Source: JAEYFP01 sp047602645
Lineage (GTDB): Bacteria; Bacillota; Clostridia; Lachnospirales; Lachnospiraceae
Assembly: GCA_047602645.1 (NCBI GenBank)
Contig: JASGGU010000095.1
Coordinates: forward strand, 1-12,568
Length of the DNA: 12,568 nt
Direction: 5' to 3'
Shown here: one piece after another, positions 1 through 6,828 of the stretch
Layout: every line of letters starts with the position of its first letter
Position numbering within the stretch: position 1 is the stretch's first letter
The notes under the pieces: generated by a model
What the model saw: the letters and a program-made list of their open reading frames with translations, nothing else
Database searches by the model: none
Told to the model about the DNA's origin: nothing
Translations under genes and position numbers: made by a program

Positions 1-1009
1 GTGTCGTCAAAGCCGGCACTTCATTTCCCTGTATCATAGACAAAAGCTGCTGTGCCGCGATTCTGCCAAGCTGCATTACATCATAGGTCAGCCCCGTGAT
101 TGCAGGCACATAATGATCCAGAATGATGCTCTCAAACAGTGTTGCAATGCGCATTTCCTCCGGCACCGCGACGTTTGCCCTGCGCAGCTTATTGAGCACG
201 GAAATCGTGATCCGGTCGTCGCCGCAAAGAATACAGTCACAGCCTCCGTAAAGAACGTCCTGAACCGCGCGTGTGATATCACTTTCACTATTCAAGTTTT
301 CATACAGCGTCAAATACTTTTCATCTGTTTTCATTATGCGATACGCCTGCCTTACACCGAGAAAACGCTTCTGGTTAACGACATGATCAGGACTGCCGCC
401 AAGCAGTGCGATACGCTTTAGGCCCTTTCCGAGCAAATACCTCGTAAGCTCGCAGACAGCCTCTTCATGCCTCGCATCGACCTGTATAACCTTTGATTCC
501 TCATAAAGTCCGATCACAGCAAACGGCAGCTCCTTTTCCATCAGAAATGCAACGGCAGGATCGTTGCGCACGGTTCTCGTCAGTATGACGCCGTCCACCT
601 TTTTGTTTGTTACAATCCGCTTTAGATTTTCTATATTGTGTTCGGCGCCCGTCGTAATGATCGCATCATAATCCGCACCCGACAGGTATTCGCTGATGCC
701 GAGCAGTGCCTTCTGAAAAAATGGCATGTCCTGCAAATAGTTGTCTTCCGGGAGCAGCACACAGATGTTGAATGTTCTGGACTGAGCCAGTCCCTTCGCA
801 ATCACACTCGGTTGATAGCCATGGGCCAAGATATATGCATTCACTTTTTTTCTTGTTTCTTCTCCGATTCTTCCCTTTCCTGACATTGCCCTGGATATGG
901 TAGTTTTAGAAACGCCCAATTCTCTCGCAATATCATTGATCGTCAGATTTTTTTTCTCCTCCGCCAAAATGATCCGCACCCCTTTTCCCTGATGATTTAA
1001 GACCGTCAT
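1..1009 (-). CDS. LacI-family transcriptional repressor (C-terminus cut by window edge)
   Basis: The reverse strand reads openly from an ATG at 1009 to the left edge, about 336 codons, so only some 10-25 C-terminal residues should be missing. Near residue 23 the helix-turn-helix of the LacI family begins (LTINDIARELGVSKTTISRA), followed by the hinge region and a periplasmic-binding-like effector domain. That domain carries typical motifs such as VDGVILTRT, GLKRIALLGG and GCDCILCGDD. These proteins repress sugar-use genes and release DNA when a sugar binds. The start is uncertain. ATG 1009 leaves about 20 extra residues ahead of the HTH and has a weak ribosome site; in-frame GTG and TTG codons follow, and a GGAGGAG sequence lies inside the open frame just before the HTH. 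The ligand cannot be told from sequence. No target operon other than its own promoter is visible. Confidence 0.9.
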   Translation of the reverse strand, partial: MTVLNHQGKGVRIILAEEKKNLTINDIARELGVSKTTISRAMSGKGRIGEETRKKVNAYILAHGYQPSVIAKGLAQSRTFNICVLLPEDNYLQDMPFFQKALLGISEYLSGADYDAIITTGAEHNIENLKRIVTNKKVDGVILTRTVRNDPAVAFLMEKELPFAVIGLYEESKVIQVDARHEEAVCELTRYLLGKGLKRIALLGGSPDHVVNQKRFLGVRQAYRIMKTDEKYLTLYENLNSESDITRAVQDVLYGGCDCILCGDDRITISVLNKLRRANVAVPEEMRIATLFESIILDHYVPAITGLTYDVMQLGRIAAQQLLSMIQGNEVPALTT

Positions 1010-1036
1010 CCGGTTCTTAATTCTGCCTTATTAATT

Positions 1037-1060
1037 CCGATTTGCGCAATCGGTTGTTCA
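1037..1060. promoter_or_regulatory. Candidate autoregulatory operator of the LacI-type repressor
   Basis: Two overlapping inverted repeats lie right at and after the predicted start site near 1059. One has perfect six-base arms, CCGATT and AATCGG, around five bases (1037-1053). The other, TGCGCAATCGGTTGTTCA (1043-1060), is an imperfect dyad centred on CG, the usual centre of LacI-family operators. A repressor bound here would block start or clearance at its own promoter. The site is inferred from position and symmetry; no second copy was seen in the window. Confidence 0.5.
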
Positions 1061-1065
1061 AAATA

Positions 1066-1094
1066 ATTATAGCGAACACATTTTTCCGTGTCAA
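1066..1094 (-). promoter_or_regulatory. Perfect sigma-A promoter of the LacI-type gene
   Basis: Read on the minus strand, TTGACA (1089-1094) and TATAAT (1066-1071) are separated by exactly 17 bases. Both hexamers match the consensus in every position. Transcription would begin near 1059, about 50 bases ahead of the ATG at 1009. The -35 box lies inside the first codons of the broken MarR frame on the other strand. Confidence 0.85.
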
Positions 1095-1438
1095 GAAATA
1101 AAAGAGATGCGGAAATTCACCTGATTGACTTTATCGGAAACAATTCCGGCTGTTGTGTTTCTGACATCGCGAAATCCATGCAGGTCACCAAGGGGGCTGT
1201 TTCGCAGATAGTAAAAAAACTCGAAAAAAAAGGGTATGTTGTCAAAACTGATGACGCAGGAAACAAAGCAAAGGTGATTGTCCGGCTCACTGAAAAAGGC
1301 CGCATAGCCTTTAATGGACACCGGCAGTTTCATGATCATATTGATCAAAGAATTTTTTCAATAATTGATACTTATAGTGAAAAAGACTGTCAAGCGATCT
1401 GTGCGTTTCTGCAATCAGTTCAAGAAGATTGGAAGTAG
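1088..1438 (+). pseudogene. MarR-family regulator, 5'-truncated remnant
   Basis: This 116-residue frame carries a clear MarR-type winged helix: CVSDIAKSMQVTKGAVSQIVKKLEKKGYV at about residues 23-51, then a wing with charged residues and VRLTEKG near residue 76, and a C-terminal helix. MarR proteins are usually 140-150 residues and begin with a dimerisation helix; here about 30 residues ahead of the DNA-binding part are missing. The only start is a GTG at 1088 with no ribosome site, an in-frame stop lies at 1070, and the GTG falls within the promoter of the divergent LacI-type gene. I infer that the 5' end was lost when the flanking DNA was rearranged. The gene precedes a MATE transporter, a common pairing in Clostridia where the regulator controls the pump. 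It might still be made as a short protein. Confidence 0.65.
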
Positions 1439-1444
1439 CATTTT

Positions 1445-1481
1445 TAGACATTTTTTTTAGCAAACTCGTATACCTGCTAAA
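1445..1481 (+). promoter_or_regulatory. Promoter with MarR-type operator ahead of the MATE remnant
   Basis: Perfect seven-base arms TTTAGCA (1456-1462) and TGCTAAA (1475-1481) flank a central GTATAC. They enclose a possible -10 box TATACC (1469-1474) whose partner TAGACA (1445-1450) lies 18 bases upstream. TTAGCA/TGCTAA dyads are typical of MarR-family operators. A regulator bound here would cover the promoter of the transporter. A strong GGGGAGG ribosome site follows at about 1490-1496. Confidence 0.5.
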
Positions 1482-1501
1482 CGCATTAAGGGGAGGATAT
1501 T

Positions 1502-2097
1502 TTGAATAAGCGATTGGAAATGATGGAAAATGGCAAAGTAAGCAACGCTTTAGTCTATTTGGGAATGCCGACGATTATCGGCTTTCTAATGACAGGAATT
1601 TACAACTTTATTGATAGCTTTTTTGTCGCGCAGCTTGGAACTTCCGCTATGGGAGCAATTTCTATTGCATACCCACTGGTTACTTTTATTCCGGGAATCG
1701 GGCTGCTTTTTGGCAACGGAGCCGCAGCCTACATCTCCGAGCTCCTCGGCGCAGGCAAAAAAGAAAAAGCCGAGATTGTCCTGATACGGAAGTGATCACG
1801 CAGGGGATACAGGCAATGTTCGGGGGAAGTATTTTATTTTTTACGTACGGCTTTCAGGCGATGGCTGTTGTTTATCTGCTTTGTATAAAATACAGCAAAT
1901 CCGGTTTTTTGTTCAGTATTTCGAGACAAGGCTTTATTTACCTTCCGATATTGCTATTACTGAAACAATCTTTCGGGAAATATGGTATCTATTTTGCTCC
2001 GGCTGCCGCCGACGGCATTACGACCCTGCTAATCGTGCTTTTTCTTTTATGGACAAAGAAAAAGAGAACAGTCCTTCCAAATCTAAGTTGCAAGTGA
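1502..2097 (+). pseudogene. MATE-family multidrug efflux transporter, internally deleted
   Basis: The frame opens with TTG at 1502 after a strong GGGGAGG site and reads a normal MATE N-terminus: MMENGKVSNALVYLGMPTII, two membrane helices, then GAGKKEKAEIVL. At about 1780 the frame breaks and stops at 1796. A second frame picks up at once, entered as DTEVITQGIQAM near 1783-1818, a motif that in MATE proteins precedes the late helices. It runs to a normal C-terminus at 2097 with SISRQG and YLPILLLL. MATE proteins have about 450 residues and twelve helices; only about 93 N-terminal and 105 C-terminal residues remain, so roughly 230 residues and the frame were lost in one deletion. It cannot be a working Na+/H+-coupled pump. 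Together with the truncated MarR gene this is a dead efflux cassette. Confidence 0.85.
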
Positions 2098-2120
2098 TCC
2101 TGTGTAGGTCATCAAATACT

Positions 2121-3737
2121 TTATTTTTCTTTAAAAAATTTAAACATATTCTTGAAGAAAACCGGATGCTTTTTATGAGCTTCCTCTTCCACCGAATGCA
2201 TCCGACTCTCCGGACAGATACCGGAAGAAAACTCCTTCTGTGCACTTTCCATACACTCTCTCTCGTACTGATGATACTCGTGCAGCAGCTTCCTGTCGTG
2301 CAAAAGCTTGTTATATTCTCTGTCATACTGCGCATAATAAAAATCAAACTTCCCACGAATCAGCTTTCGATACCTTACGTCACTTTCGAAATCATCACAC
2401 ACAATTTTGACATGCTCATATAGAAGGAAAAAATCCTCCTGCCGATAAACAAGCCCAAAACGCTCAGGCCTGCATGCCTGCAGCGCCTTCATCGCATTCG
2501 GCGCATTGTCAAAAATGCAGTAGAGCTTTCCGATTTGAAATTGCACCCACGTACTGTAATCCGTATCCTCCGTCACCTTTCCCCGCAGAAGCCAATAAAT
2601 ATCGAAGGCCTGCTGATATTCTCCCCCGCCAAACAGATTGAGGGCCTCTGAAAGCAGTTCATTCACCGATTTAGAATCGGTCTGTGTCAAACAAACAGGC
2701 TCAACAAGCTTAATATCCTCGTAGCGCTTGCGCACAATCATCGGCTTCTCCTGCTTTTCGATATCCCCCAACAGAAGCTCGTCAATGTCATCCGCACCCG
2801 TGGGCAACTGATTCCTGTATTCCGCATATTTTTTTTGTCCCATGTCATAGCAGGATGCCTCGTACTCGTCAAATACCTCCCCCACCTCCCGGCCAGCGAC
2901 TTCCATTGCCTGCCTGTGTGTATCGGCATACTCGGCATCAATCCTGCCGTGATAATAAATTTTTATCTGACGTTCATATTTTTTCATTTTGGAATCTAAA
3001 AGCGCATGTCCCAGATGGATGTAAAAATCGGCCTCATCTCTGATAAACTCCAGACTACACCGATAAAACAAAATGACCGATCGCTCATAATTTCCAAGAA
3101 AATAATAGACCTCGGCAAGAGAAAATGCACACTGGGTATAAAGCTGCTGTGTCCTGTCCGCGTGCTTTAAAAGACGTTCATAGCGCCTTGCCGCCTCCTC
3201 AAGCTGTTCCGTTTTTCTAAAATAGCCCGCCTCAGCCAGCCATTCCCCCAAATCTGCATTTGCTTCCTTTGCAGAATCCTCTTCCATAATCAGCTCCAGA
3301 GCCTGTTCAAAGGTCACAATATTTTCTTCATGATAAACGCACATACTTTCAGTATCAAAAATAATACGAAGGTGATACCCGGCAAGCTTTGCGTTGATTT
3401 CCTGCATTGCATCTCCAAATGCCGCATAGCTCGGAAACGGGTCAATTTCCAGCCACTGCCTGAAGGCATTGTTAATCATGCGGATCACACATGCCTCCGA
3501 GGATTCCTCGGCGAACCACAGCAGTGGTTCCGTATCAATGTCCCAGTCTTTGATCGGCTGATCCTCCGTTACCGATTTTGTCATCAAATTCAATTTTACG
3601 GAATGATTGGTACCGAGAAGCAAAAGTGTATCATCAACCAGAATATACTTTGCGCAAGAGCCGTAATTTCGATCCAGCACAGCTACAGTCATATACATTC
3701 TGACATCCAACTGTCTGTATAGTTCAAATACGATCAT
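2121..3737 (-). CDS. Hypothetical TPR-repeat protein, 538 residues
   Basis: I do not recognise a named family. I place the start at ATG 3737 (MIVFELYRQLDVRMYM) because an AAAAGGGG site sits seven bases ahead; an in-frame ATG at 3764 lies further up without such a site. No signal peptide or membrane helix is visible, so it is probably cytoplasmic. The first 150 residues look like a mixed alpha/beta domain. Residues about 165-250 contain helical pairs of tetratricopeptide type (LEEAARRYERLLKHA, then FSLAEVYYFLGNYERSVILFYRC). A second such region lies at about 365-430 (LLSEALNLFGGGEYQQAFDIYWLL). The C-terminus is very rich in Lys, Glu, Tyr and His and ends with FFKNMFKFFKEK. TPR repeats usually hold partner proteins, so a scaffolding role is possible but unproven. 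It is transcribed alone, toward the MATE remnant, whose stop is 23 bases away. Confidence 0.8.
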   Translation of the reverse strand: MIVFELYRQLDVRMYMTVAVLDRNYGSCAKYILVDDTLLLLGTNHSVKLNLMTKSVTEDQPIKDWDIDTEPLLWFAEESSEACVIRMINNAFRQWLEIDPFPSYAAFGDAMQEINAKLAGYHLRIIFDTESMCVYHEENIVTFEQALELIMEEDSAKEANADLGEWLAEAGYFRKTEQLEEAARRYERLLKHADRTQQLYTQCAFSLAEVYYFLGNYERSVILFYRCSLEFIRDEADFYIHLGHALLDSKMKKYERQIKIYYHGRIDAEYADTHRQAMEVAGREVGEVFDEYEASCYDMGQKKYAEYRNQLPTGADDIDELLLGDIEKQEKPMIVRKRYEDIKLVEPVCLTQTDSKSVNELLSEALNLFGGGEYQQAFDIYWLLRGKVTEDTDYSTWVQFQIGKLYCIFDNAPNAMKALQACRPERFGLVYRQEDFFLLYEHVKIVCDDFESDVRYRKLIRGKFDFYYAQYDREYNKLLHDRKLLHEYHQYERECMESAQKEFSSGICPESRMHSVEEEAHKKHPVFFKNMFKFFKEK

Positions 3738-3773
3738 ATGAATTCCCCTTTTAGCTATATCCACTCTATCACT

Positions 3774-3802
3774 ATTGTATAGCCTTCTCCTAGAGAAATC
3801 AA
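3774..3802 (-). promoter_or_regulatory. Promoter of the TPR protein gene, with an inverted repeat in its spacer
   Basis: On the minus strand TTGATT (3797-3802) and TACAAT (3774-3779) are 17 bases apart, giving a leader of about 30 bases to ATG 3737. The spacer contains a perfect five-base inverted repeat, TTCTC-CTA-GAGAA (3785-3797), placed where a bound repressor would exclude RNA polymerase. Confidence 0.6.
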
Positions 3803-3805
3803 GAA

Positions 3806-3835
3806 TTGTAAATTTTTTTATTTTATTTGTATAAA
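3806..3835 (+). promoter_or_regulatory. Possible plus-strand promoter of a short transcript
   Basis: TTGTAA (3806-3811) and TATAAA (3830-3835) are 18 bases apart in a very AT-rich stretch. It is divergent from, and adjacent to, the promoter of the TPR gene. AT-rich DNA often gives such matches by chance, so support is limited; the terminator downstream makes it more credible. Confidence 0.35.
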
Positions 3836-3841
3836 CTAAAG

Positions 3842-3984
3842 ATTTCCGACCATACTAATAACAGGTAATGAAGCAGAAGCATTACCGACAAAATCATTGG
3901 ACCCCTCCATTGATGATACAAAGGAAAATGAATACTTATCCTCCCCCTTGGTTCCCCATCACAAAGGCGTGATGGGGAATTTTT
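3842..3984 (+). ncRNA. Candidate small RNA or micro-ORF transcript
   Basis: Within the gene-free stretch 3738-4142 a unit of about 140 bases runs from a possible promoter to a strong terminator. It contains a perfect seven-base inverted repeat, GGTAATG and CATTACC (3864-3886, loop of nine). A 34-codon frame from ATG 3868 to TGA 3972 lies in it; its stop falls inside the terminator stem. The peptide would be rich in Pro and aromatic residues (for example HWTPPLM and YPPPWFP). The only ribosome-site candidate is an AGG just three bases ahead of the ATG, so translation is doubtful. A non-coding RNA or a leftover gene tail are equally possible. A third explanation is a read-through leader of the membrane-protein gene at 4143, but that gene has its own promoter after the terminator. 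Confidence 0.3.
3952..3984 (+). terminator. Strong rho-independent terminator
   Basis: A perfect eleven-base stem, TTCCCCATCAC paired with GTGATGGGGAA, encloses the six-base loop AAAGGC and is followed by five T residues (3980-3984). The T run is on the plus strand. No recognised plus-strand gene lies directly ahead, so it must end the candidate short transcript or insulate the gene at 4143. Confidence 0.9.
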
Positions 3985-4028
3985 ATTGGAAAGGTTCACT
4001 CATAAGGCAAAATCAGGAAAATACAGAA

Positions 4029-4057
4029 TTGACAAGTAAGCGGCGACTTGGTACAAT
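4029..4057 (+). promoter_or_regulatory. Promoter of the small membrane protein gene
   Basis: TTGACA (4029-4034) and TACAAT (4052-4057) are 17 bases apart, five of six bases of the -10 and all of the -35 matching consensus. It lies after the terminator at 3952-3984 and leaves a leader of about 80 bases before ATG 4143, with nothing else recognisable in it. Confidence 0.75.
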
Positions 4058-4142
4058 TTCTGTAACTAAATGGCGGAGTCTAAATGAAGTTTGGATTCTA
4101 TCGATTTATTGATAAGGATGCCCTTAAAGGCAAGGTGAATTA

Positions 4143-4406
4143 ATGAAACGAATATTGGCACTGACCGGAGTCATACTTCTCGTCCTATTGTATCTATTAA
4201 CACTTGTTTTTTCATTGATGAAAAGCCCTGAGGCAATAAACTGGTTCAAAGCATCCCTTGTGGCAACGATTGCCGTTCCCTGTCTGATTTATGCTTACCA
4301 ACTCATTTATCGTGTTTTAAAAAGCCGCAGTGCAGATCCGGCTGCGGAAGAAATGCCGGATCAGAAAAGAACGGTTGACAAACAAGAAGAAATCGATGGA
4401 AGATAA
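4143..4406 (+). CDS. Small two-helix membrane protein, 87 residues
   Basis: The ATG at 4143 follows an AAGGTGA site five bases upstream and a consensus promoter. Residues 4-26 (ALTGVILLVLLYLLTLVFSL) and about 39-60 (SLVATIAVPCLIYAYQLIYRVL) are two membrane helices joined by a short loop with KSPEAINWFKA. The C-terminal tail of about 27 residues is charged (KSRSADPAAEE, then KRTVDKQEEIDGR), and the Arg/Lys residues after helix two suggest that both ends face the cytoplasm. It resembles short uncharacterised membrane proteins seen in clostridial genomes; that is recall and not a search. Function is unknown. It is alone on its strand and converges with the uxs gene, the two stops being 11 bases apart. 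Confidence 0.75.
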   Translation: MKRILALTGVILLVLLYLLTLVFSLMKSPEAINWFKASLVATIAVPCLIYAYQLIYRVLKSRSADPAAEEMPDQKRTVDKQEEIDGR

Positions 4407-4417
4407 TAAATTTTCTC

Positions 4418-5389
4418 TCAATAATCTTCTTTCCTGATCAAACGCTGGTCATTGTTTTCCAATAATTCTCTAAAATAAGAAATCGTCTTAACAAGCCCTT
4501 CTTTAAGCGGGATTGAAGGCTCCCATCCCAGCTCCCTCATCGCAAGATCAATAACCGGCTTCCTTTGCAGCGGGTCATCCTGCGGCAGTGATTGAAATAC
4601 GATCTGTGACGCGCTTTCTGTCAGCTCGATCACCTTTTCGGCAAGCTGTCTGATCGTGAATTCTCCCGGATTTCCTATATTGACAGGGCCGGTAAAGCCT
4701 TTTCTGCTGTTCATCAGACGAATCATACCCTCGATCAAGTCATCCACATAACAAAAGCTTCTTGTCTGGCTGCCATCCCCATAAATTGTGATGTCCTCAT
4801 TTTTCAGAGCCTGCATGACAAAATTTGAAACAACGCGCCCGTCATTCGGGTGCATCCTCGGTCCGTAGGTATTAAATATACGCATGACTTTGATGTCGAC
4901 ATTGTGCTGCCTGTAGTAGTCAAAGAACAGTGTCTCAGCGACACGCTTGCCCTCGTCGTAACAGGACCGGATACCGATTGTATTAACACATCCTCGATAG
5001 GATTCCGGCTGCGGATGAATCTCCGGATCTCCGTAAACCTCGCTCGTACTCGCCTGCAAAATCCTCGCCTTCGTCCGCTTTGCCAATCCAAGCATGTTCA
5101 TTGCACCGTAAACACTTGTTTTGGTTGTTTTGATCGGATTATATTGGTAATGGATCGGGCTGGCCGGGCAGGCAAGATTATAAATCTGATCCACCTCCAC
5201 ATACAGCGGCTGAGTCACATCATGCCTGATAAACTCAAAATTGGGATCTCCCATCAGTCCCGCAATGTTTTCCTTTGCGCCCGTGAAAAGGTTGTCCACA
5301 CAAATAACGTCGTTTCCCTCTGCCACAAGCCGTTCACATAGATGGGAGCCTAGAAAGCCCGCTCCTCCTGTCACAAGTACCCTGTTCAT
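4418..5389 (-). CDS. uxs: UDP-glucuronate decarboxylase (UDP-xylose synthase)
   Basis: This 323-residue protein belongs to the extended short-chain dehydrogenase/epimerase family and is the usual length for UXS. It uses bound NAD+ to oxidise, decarboxylate and re-reduce UDP-glucuronate, giving UDP-xylose and CO2. Visible landmarks are the NAD loop TGGAGFLGSH (G8, G11, G14), acidic D32, NLACPASPIHYQYNPIKT (about 71-88, typical of UXS), the TSE triplet 115-117, the catalytic pair Y144 and K148 (YDEGK), and IFNTYGPRMHPNDGRVVSNF (171-190). It lacks a membrane anchor and should be cytoplasmic. Its ATG lies one base after the stop of ugd (TAG-G-ATG), with GGAAAGAGAG ahead as ribosome site, so the two are co-transcribed and probably translationally coupled. 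A dTDP-glucose 4,6-dehydratase is a related alternative but fits the motifs less well. Confidence 0.93.
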   Translation of the reverse strand: MNRVLVTGGAGFLGSHLCERLVAEGNDVICVDNLFTGAKENIAGLMGDPNFEFIRHDVTQPLYVEVDQIYNLACPASPIHYQYNPIKTTKTSVYGAMNMLGLAKRTKARILQASTSEVYGDPEIHPQPESYRGCVNTIGIRSCYDEGKRVAETLFFDYYRQHNVDIKVMRIFNTYGPRMHPNDGRVVSNFVMQALKNEDITIYGDGSQTRSFCYVDDLIEGMIRLMNSRKGFTGPVNIGNPGEFTIRQLAEKVIELTESASQIVFQSLPQDDPLQRKPVIDLAMRELGWEPSIPLKEGLVKTISYFRELLENNDQRLIRKEDY

Positions 5390-5390
5390 C

Positions 5391-6728
5391 CTATTTTTCT
5401 CTCTTTCCTACTCCGATTTGATAATATTCAAAACCTTCCTGACGCATTCTCTTTTTGTCGTATTGATTTCTTCCGTCAAAAATAATCGGATTCTTGAGTA
5501 CGCGTTTAATCTCCTCCATATCCGGACTTCTGAACTCCTTCCACTCCGTCACAAGAATGAGCGCATCCGCTCCCTTCAGCGCCTCATATTTGCTTTCGGC
5601 ATAGGAAACCAGCTCATTTTCCCTCAGATAACAGCGCTTCGCCTCCTCTATCGCCTTTGGATCATAGGCTATGATTCTGGCACCGTGCACCGTCAGTTCA
5701 TTGATAATTGTAATCGCCGCCGACTCCCGCATATCATCCGTATCCGGCTTAAAGGAAAGTCCCCACACCGCAAACGTAAGCCCTGTCAGATCCTCACCAA
5801 AGCGCGCCTCAACCTTTTGAGGAATGACAAGCTTCTGGCGCTTATTCACCGCCTCCACCGATTCCAAAAGCTGCGGCTCATAGCCGTACTGATGACTCGT
5901 CCGAATCAGCGCCTGTACATCCTTCGGAAAGCAGCTCCCGCCATATCCGCAGCCTGCATAGATAAAATGGTAGCCGATACGCTGGTCGCTCCCGATCCCG
6001 CGGCGTACCTTATTGACATCGGCACCGACCATATCGCAAATGTTTGAGATTTCATTCATAAAAGAAATTTTCGTCGCAAGCATTGCATTTGCCGTATATT
6101 TTGTCATTTCCGCACTCGCGATATCCATAATAATAAAATTTTCCGTATTGCGGATATAGGGCATGTAAAGCTCCTGCATCACCTCCGCTGCCTTGGAATT
6201 GCTGACTCCGATGACAATTCTGTCCGGACGCATACAGTCCGCAACAGCTGTTCCCTCCTTTAAAAATTCGGGATTGGAAATAATATCGAAGGTCAAGTCG
6301 CTTTTGCGCTTCTTCAGCTCCGCCTGCACCGCTTCCTTTACCTTTCTAGCCGTTCCGACAGGCACTGTCGACTTGTCTACAACATACATGTGATGCTCCA
6401 TAAACTGACCGATGCTCTTAGCAACTTCGAGTACATAATGCAGATCGGCGCTTCCGTCCTCTCCCATCGGTGTACCGACCGCGATAAAGCAGATATCTGC
6501 ATATTTCAATGCCTCTGCAATGTTCGTCGTAAATCTCAGATGTCCATATGCATAATTGCGCTTTACCATTTCCTCAAGTCCCGGCTCATAGATCGGAACT
6601 ACACCTTCTTTTAAGCGCTCGATTTTCTTTTCGTCCACATCTACGCACCAGACATCATTTCCCATATCTGAAAAACACGTGCCTGTTACTAATCCGACAT
6701 AGCCAGTACCTACAACCGCTACCTTCAT
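5391..6728 (-). CDS. ugd: UDP-glucose 6-dehydrogenase
   Basis: The 445-residue protein is a full-length member of the UDP-glucose/GDP-mannose dehydrogenase family. It oxidises UDP-glucose twice with NAD+ to UDP-glucuronate. The N-terminal Rossmann loop is VVGTGYVGLVTG (about 5-16), with D30 after it. EPGLEE (48-53), VGTPMGEDG (84-92), STVPVGT (120-126) and NPEFLKEGTA (152-161) follow. K210 and N214 are in the central helix. The catalytic cysteine is C266 in GCGYGGSCFPKD (259-270). The C-terminal domain contains GLSFKPDTDDMRES (323-336). The ATG at 6728 has an AGAGGA ribosome site about eight bases ahead. The gene opens the two-gene ugd-uxs operon and supplies the substrate of its partner; UDP-glucuronate may also be used directly in glycan synthesis. 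Confidence 0.96.
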   Translation of the reverse strand: MKVAVVGTGYVGLVTGTCFSDMGNDVWCVDVDEKKIERLKEGVVPIYEPGLEEMVKRNYAYGHLRFTTNIAEALKYADICFIAVGTPMGEDGSADLHYVLEVAKSIGQFMEHHMYVVDKSTVPVGTARKVKEAVQAELKKRKSDLTFDIISNPEFLKEGTAVADCMRPDRIVIGVSNSKAAEVMQELYMPYIRNTENFIIMDIASAEMTKYTANAMLATKISFMNEISNICDMVGADVNKVRRGIGSDQRIGYHFIYAGCGYGGSCFPKDVQALIRTSHQYGYEPQLLESVEAVNKRQKLVIPQKVEARFGEDLTGLTFAVWGLSFKPDTDDMRESAAITIINELTVHGARIIAYDPKAIEEAKRCYLRENELVSYAESKYEALKGADALILVTEWKEFRSPDMEEIKRVLKNPIIFDGRNQYDKKRMRQEGFEYYQIGVGKREK

Positions 6729-6792
6729 CTATCTGTCCTCTTTTCAAATAGTTAGTATTCCTGCCTCCGGAAACCGAAGCTCCCGATTCCTA

Positions 6793-6821
6793 AGTATACC
6801 AAAATTCACAATAATAGACAA
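6793..6821 (-). promoter_or_regulatory. Promoter of the ugd-uxs operon
   Basis: On the minus strand TTGTCT (6816-6821) and TATACT (6793-6798) are 17 bases apart, and TGG before the -10 adds an extended -10 element. The site fits between the VanZ-type stop (6829) and ugd, so the operon can be expressed independently of VanZ. The leader of about 57 bases contains a small hairpin, CTTCGG-TTT-CCGGAG, ahead of the ribosome site. Confidence 0.75.
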
Positions 6822-6828
6822 GACCTGT

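Noticed and set aside
1881..2423. Plus-strand frame of 180 codons across the MATE remnant and the end of the TPR gene
   Set aside because: It overlaps the real MATE C-terminal frame in another phase and then runs antisense to the TPR gene; no ribosome site.
3897..4112. 71-codon plus-strand frame starting with TTG
   Set aside because: It runs straight through the strong terminator and the promoter at 4029, so it cannot be a normal gene.
4398..4430. Hairpin between the convergent small membrane protein gene and uxs as a shared terminator
   Set aside because: Only six paired bases, GAAGAT with ATCTTC, then a mismatch and a long loop; too weak to call.
5241..6047. Long plus-strand open frame of 268 codons opposite ugd and uxs
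   Set aside because: It is antisense to two well-supported enzymes, its residue makeup is Arg/Leu/His-rich as expected of a complementary shadow frame, and it has no ribosome site.
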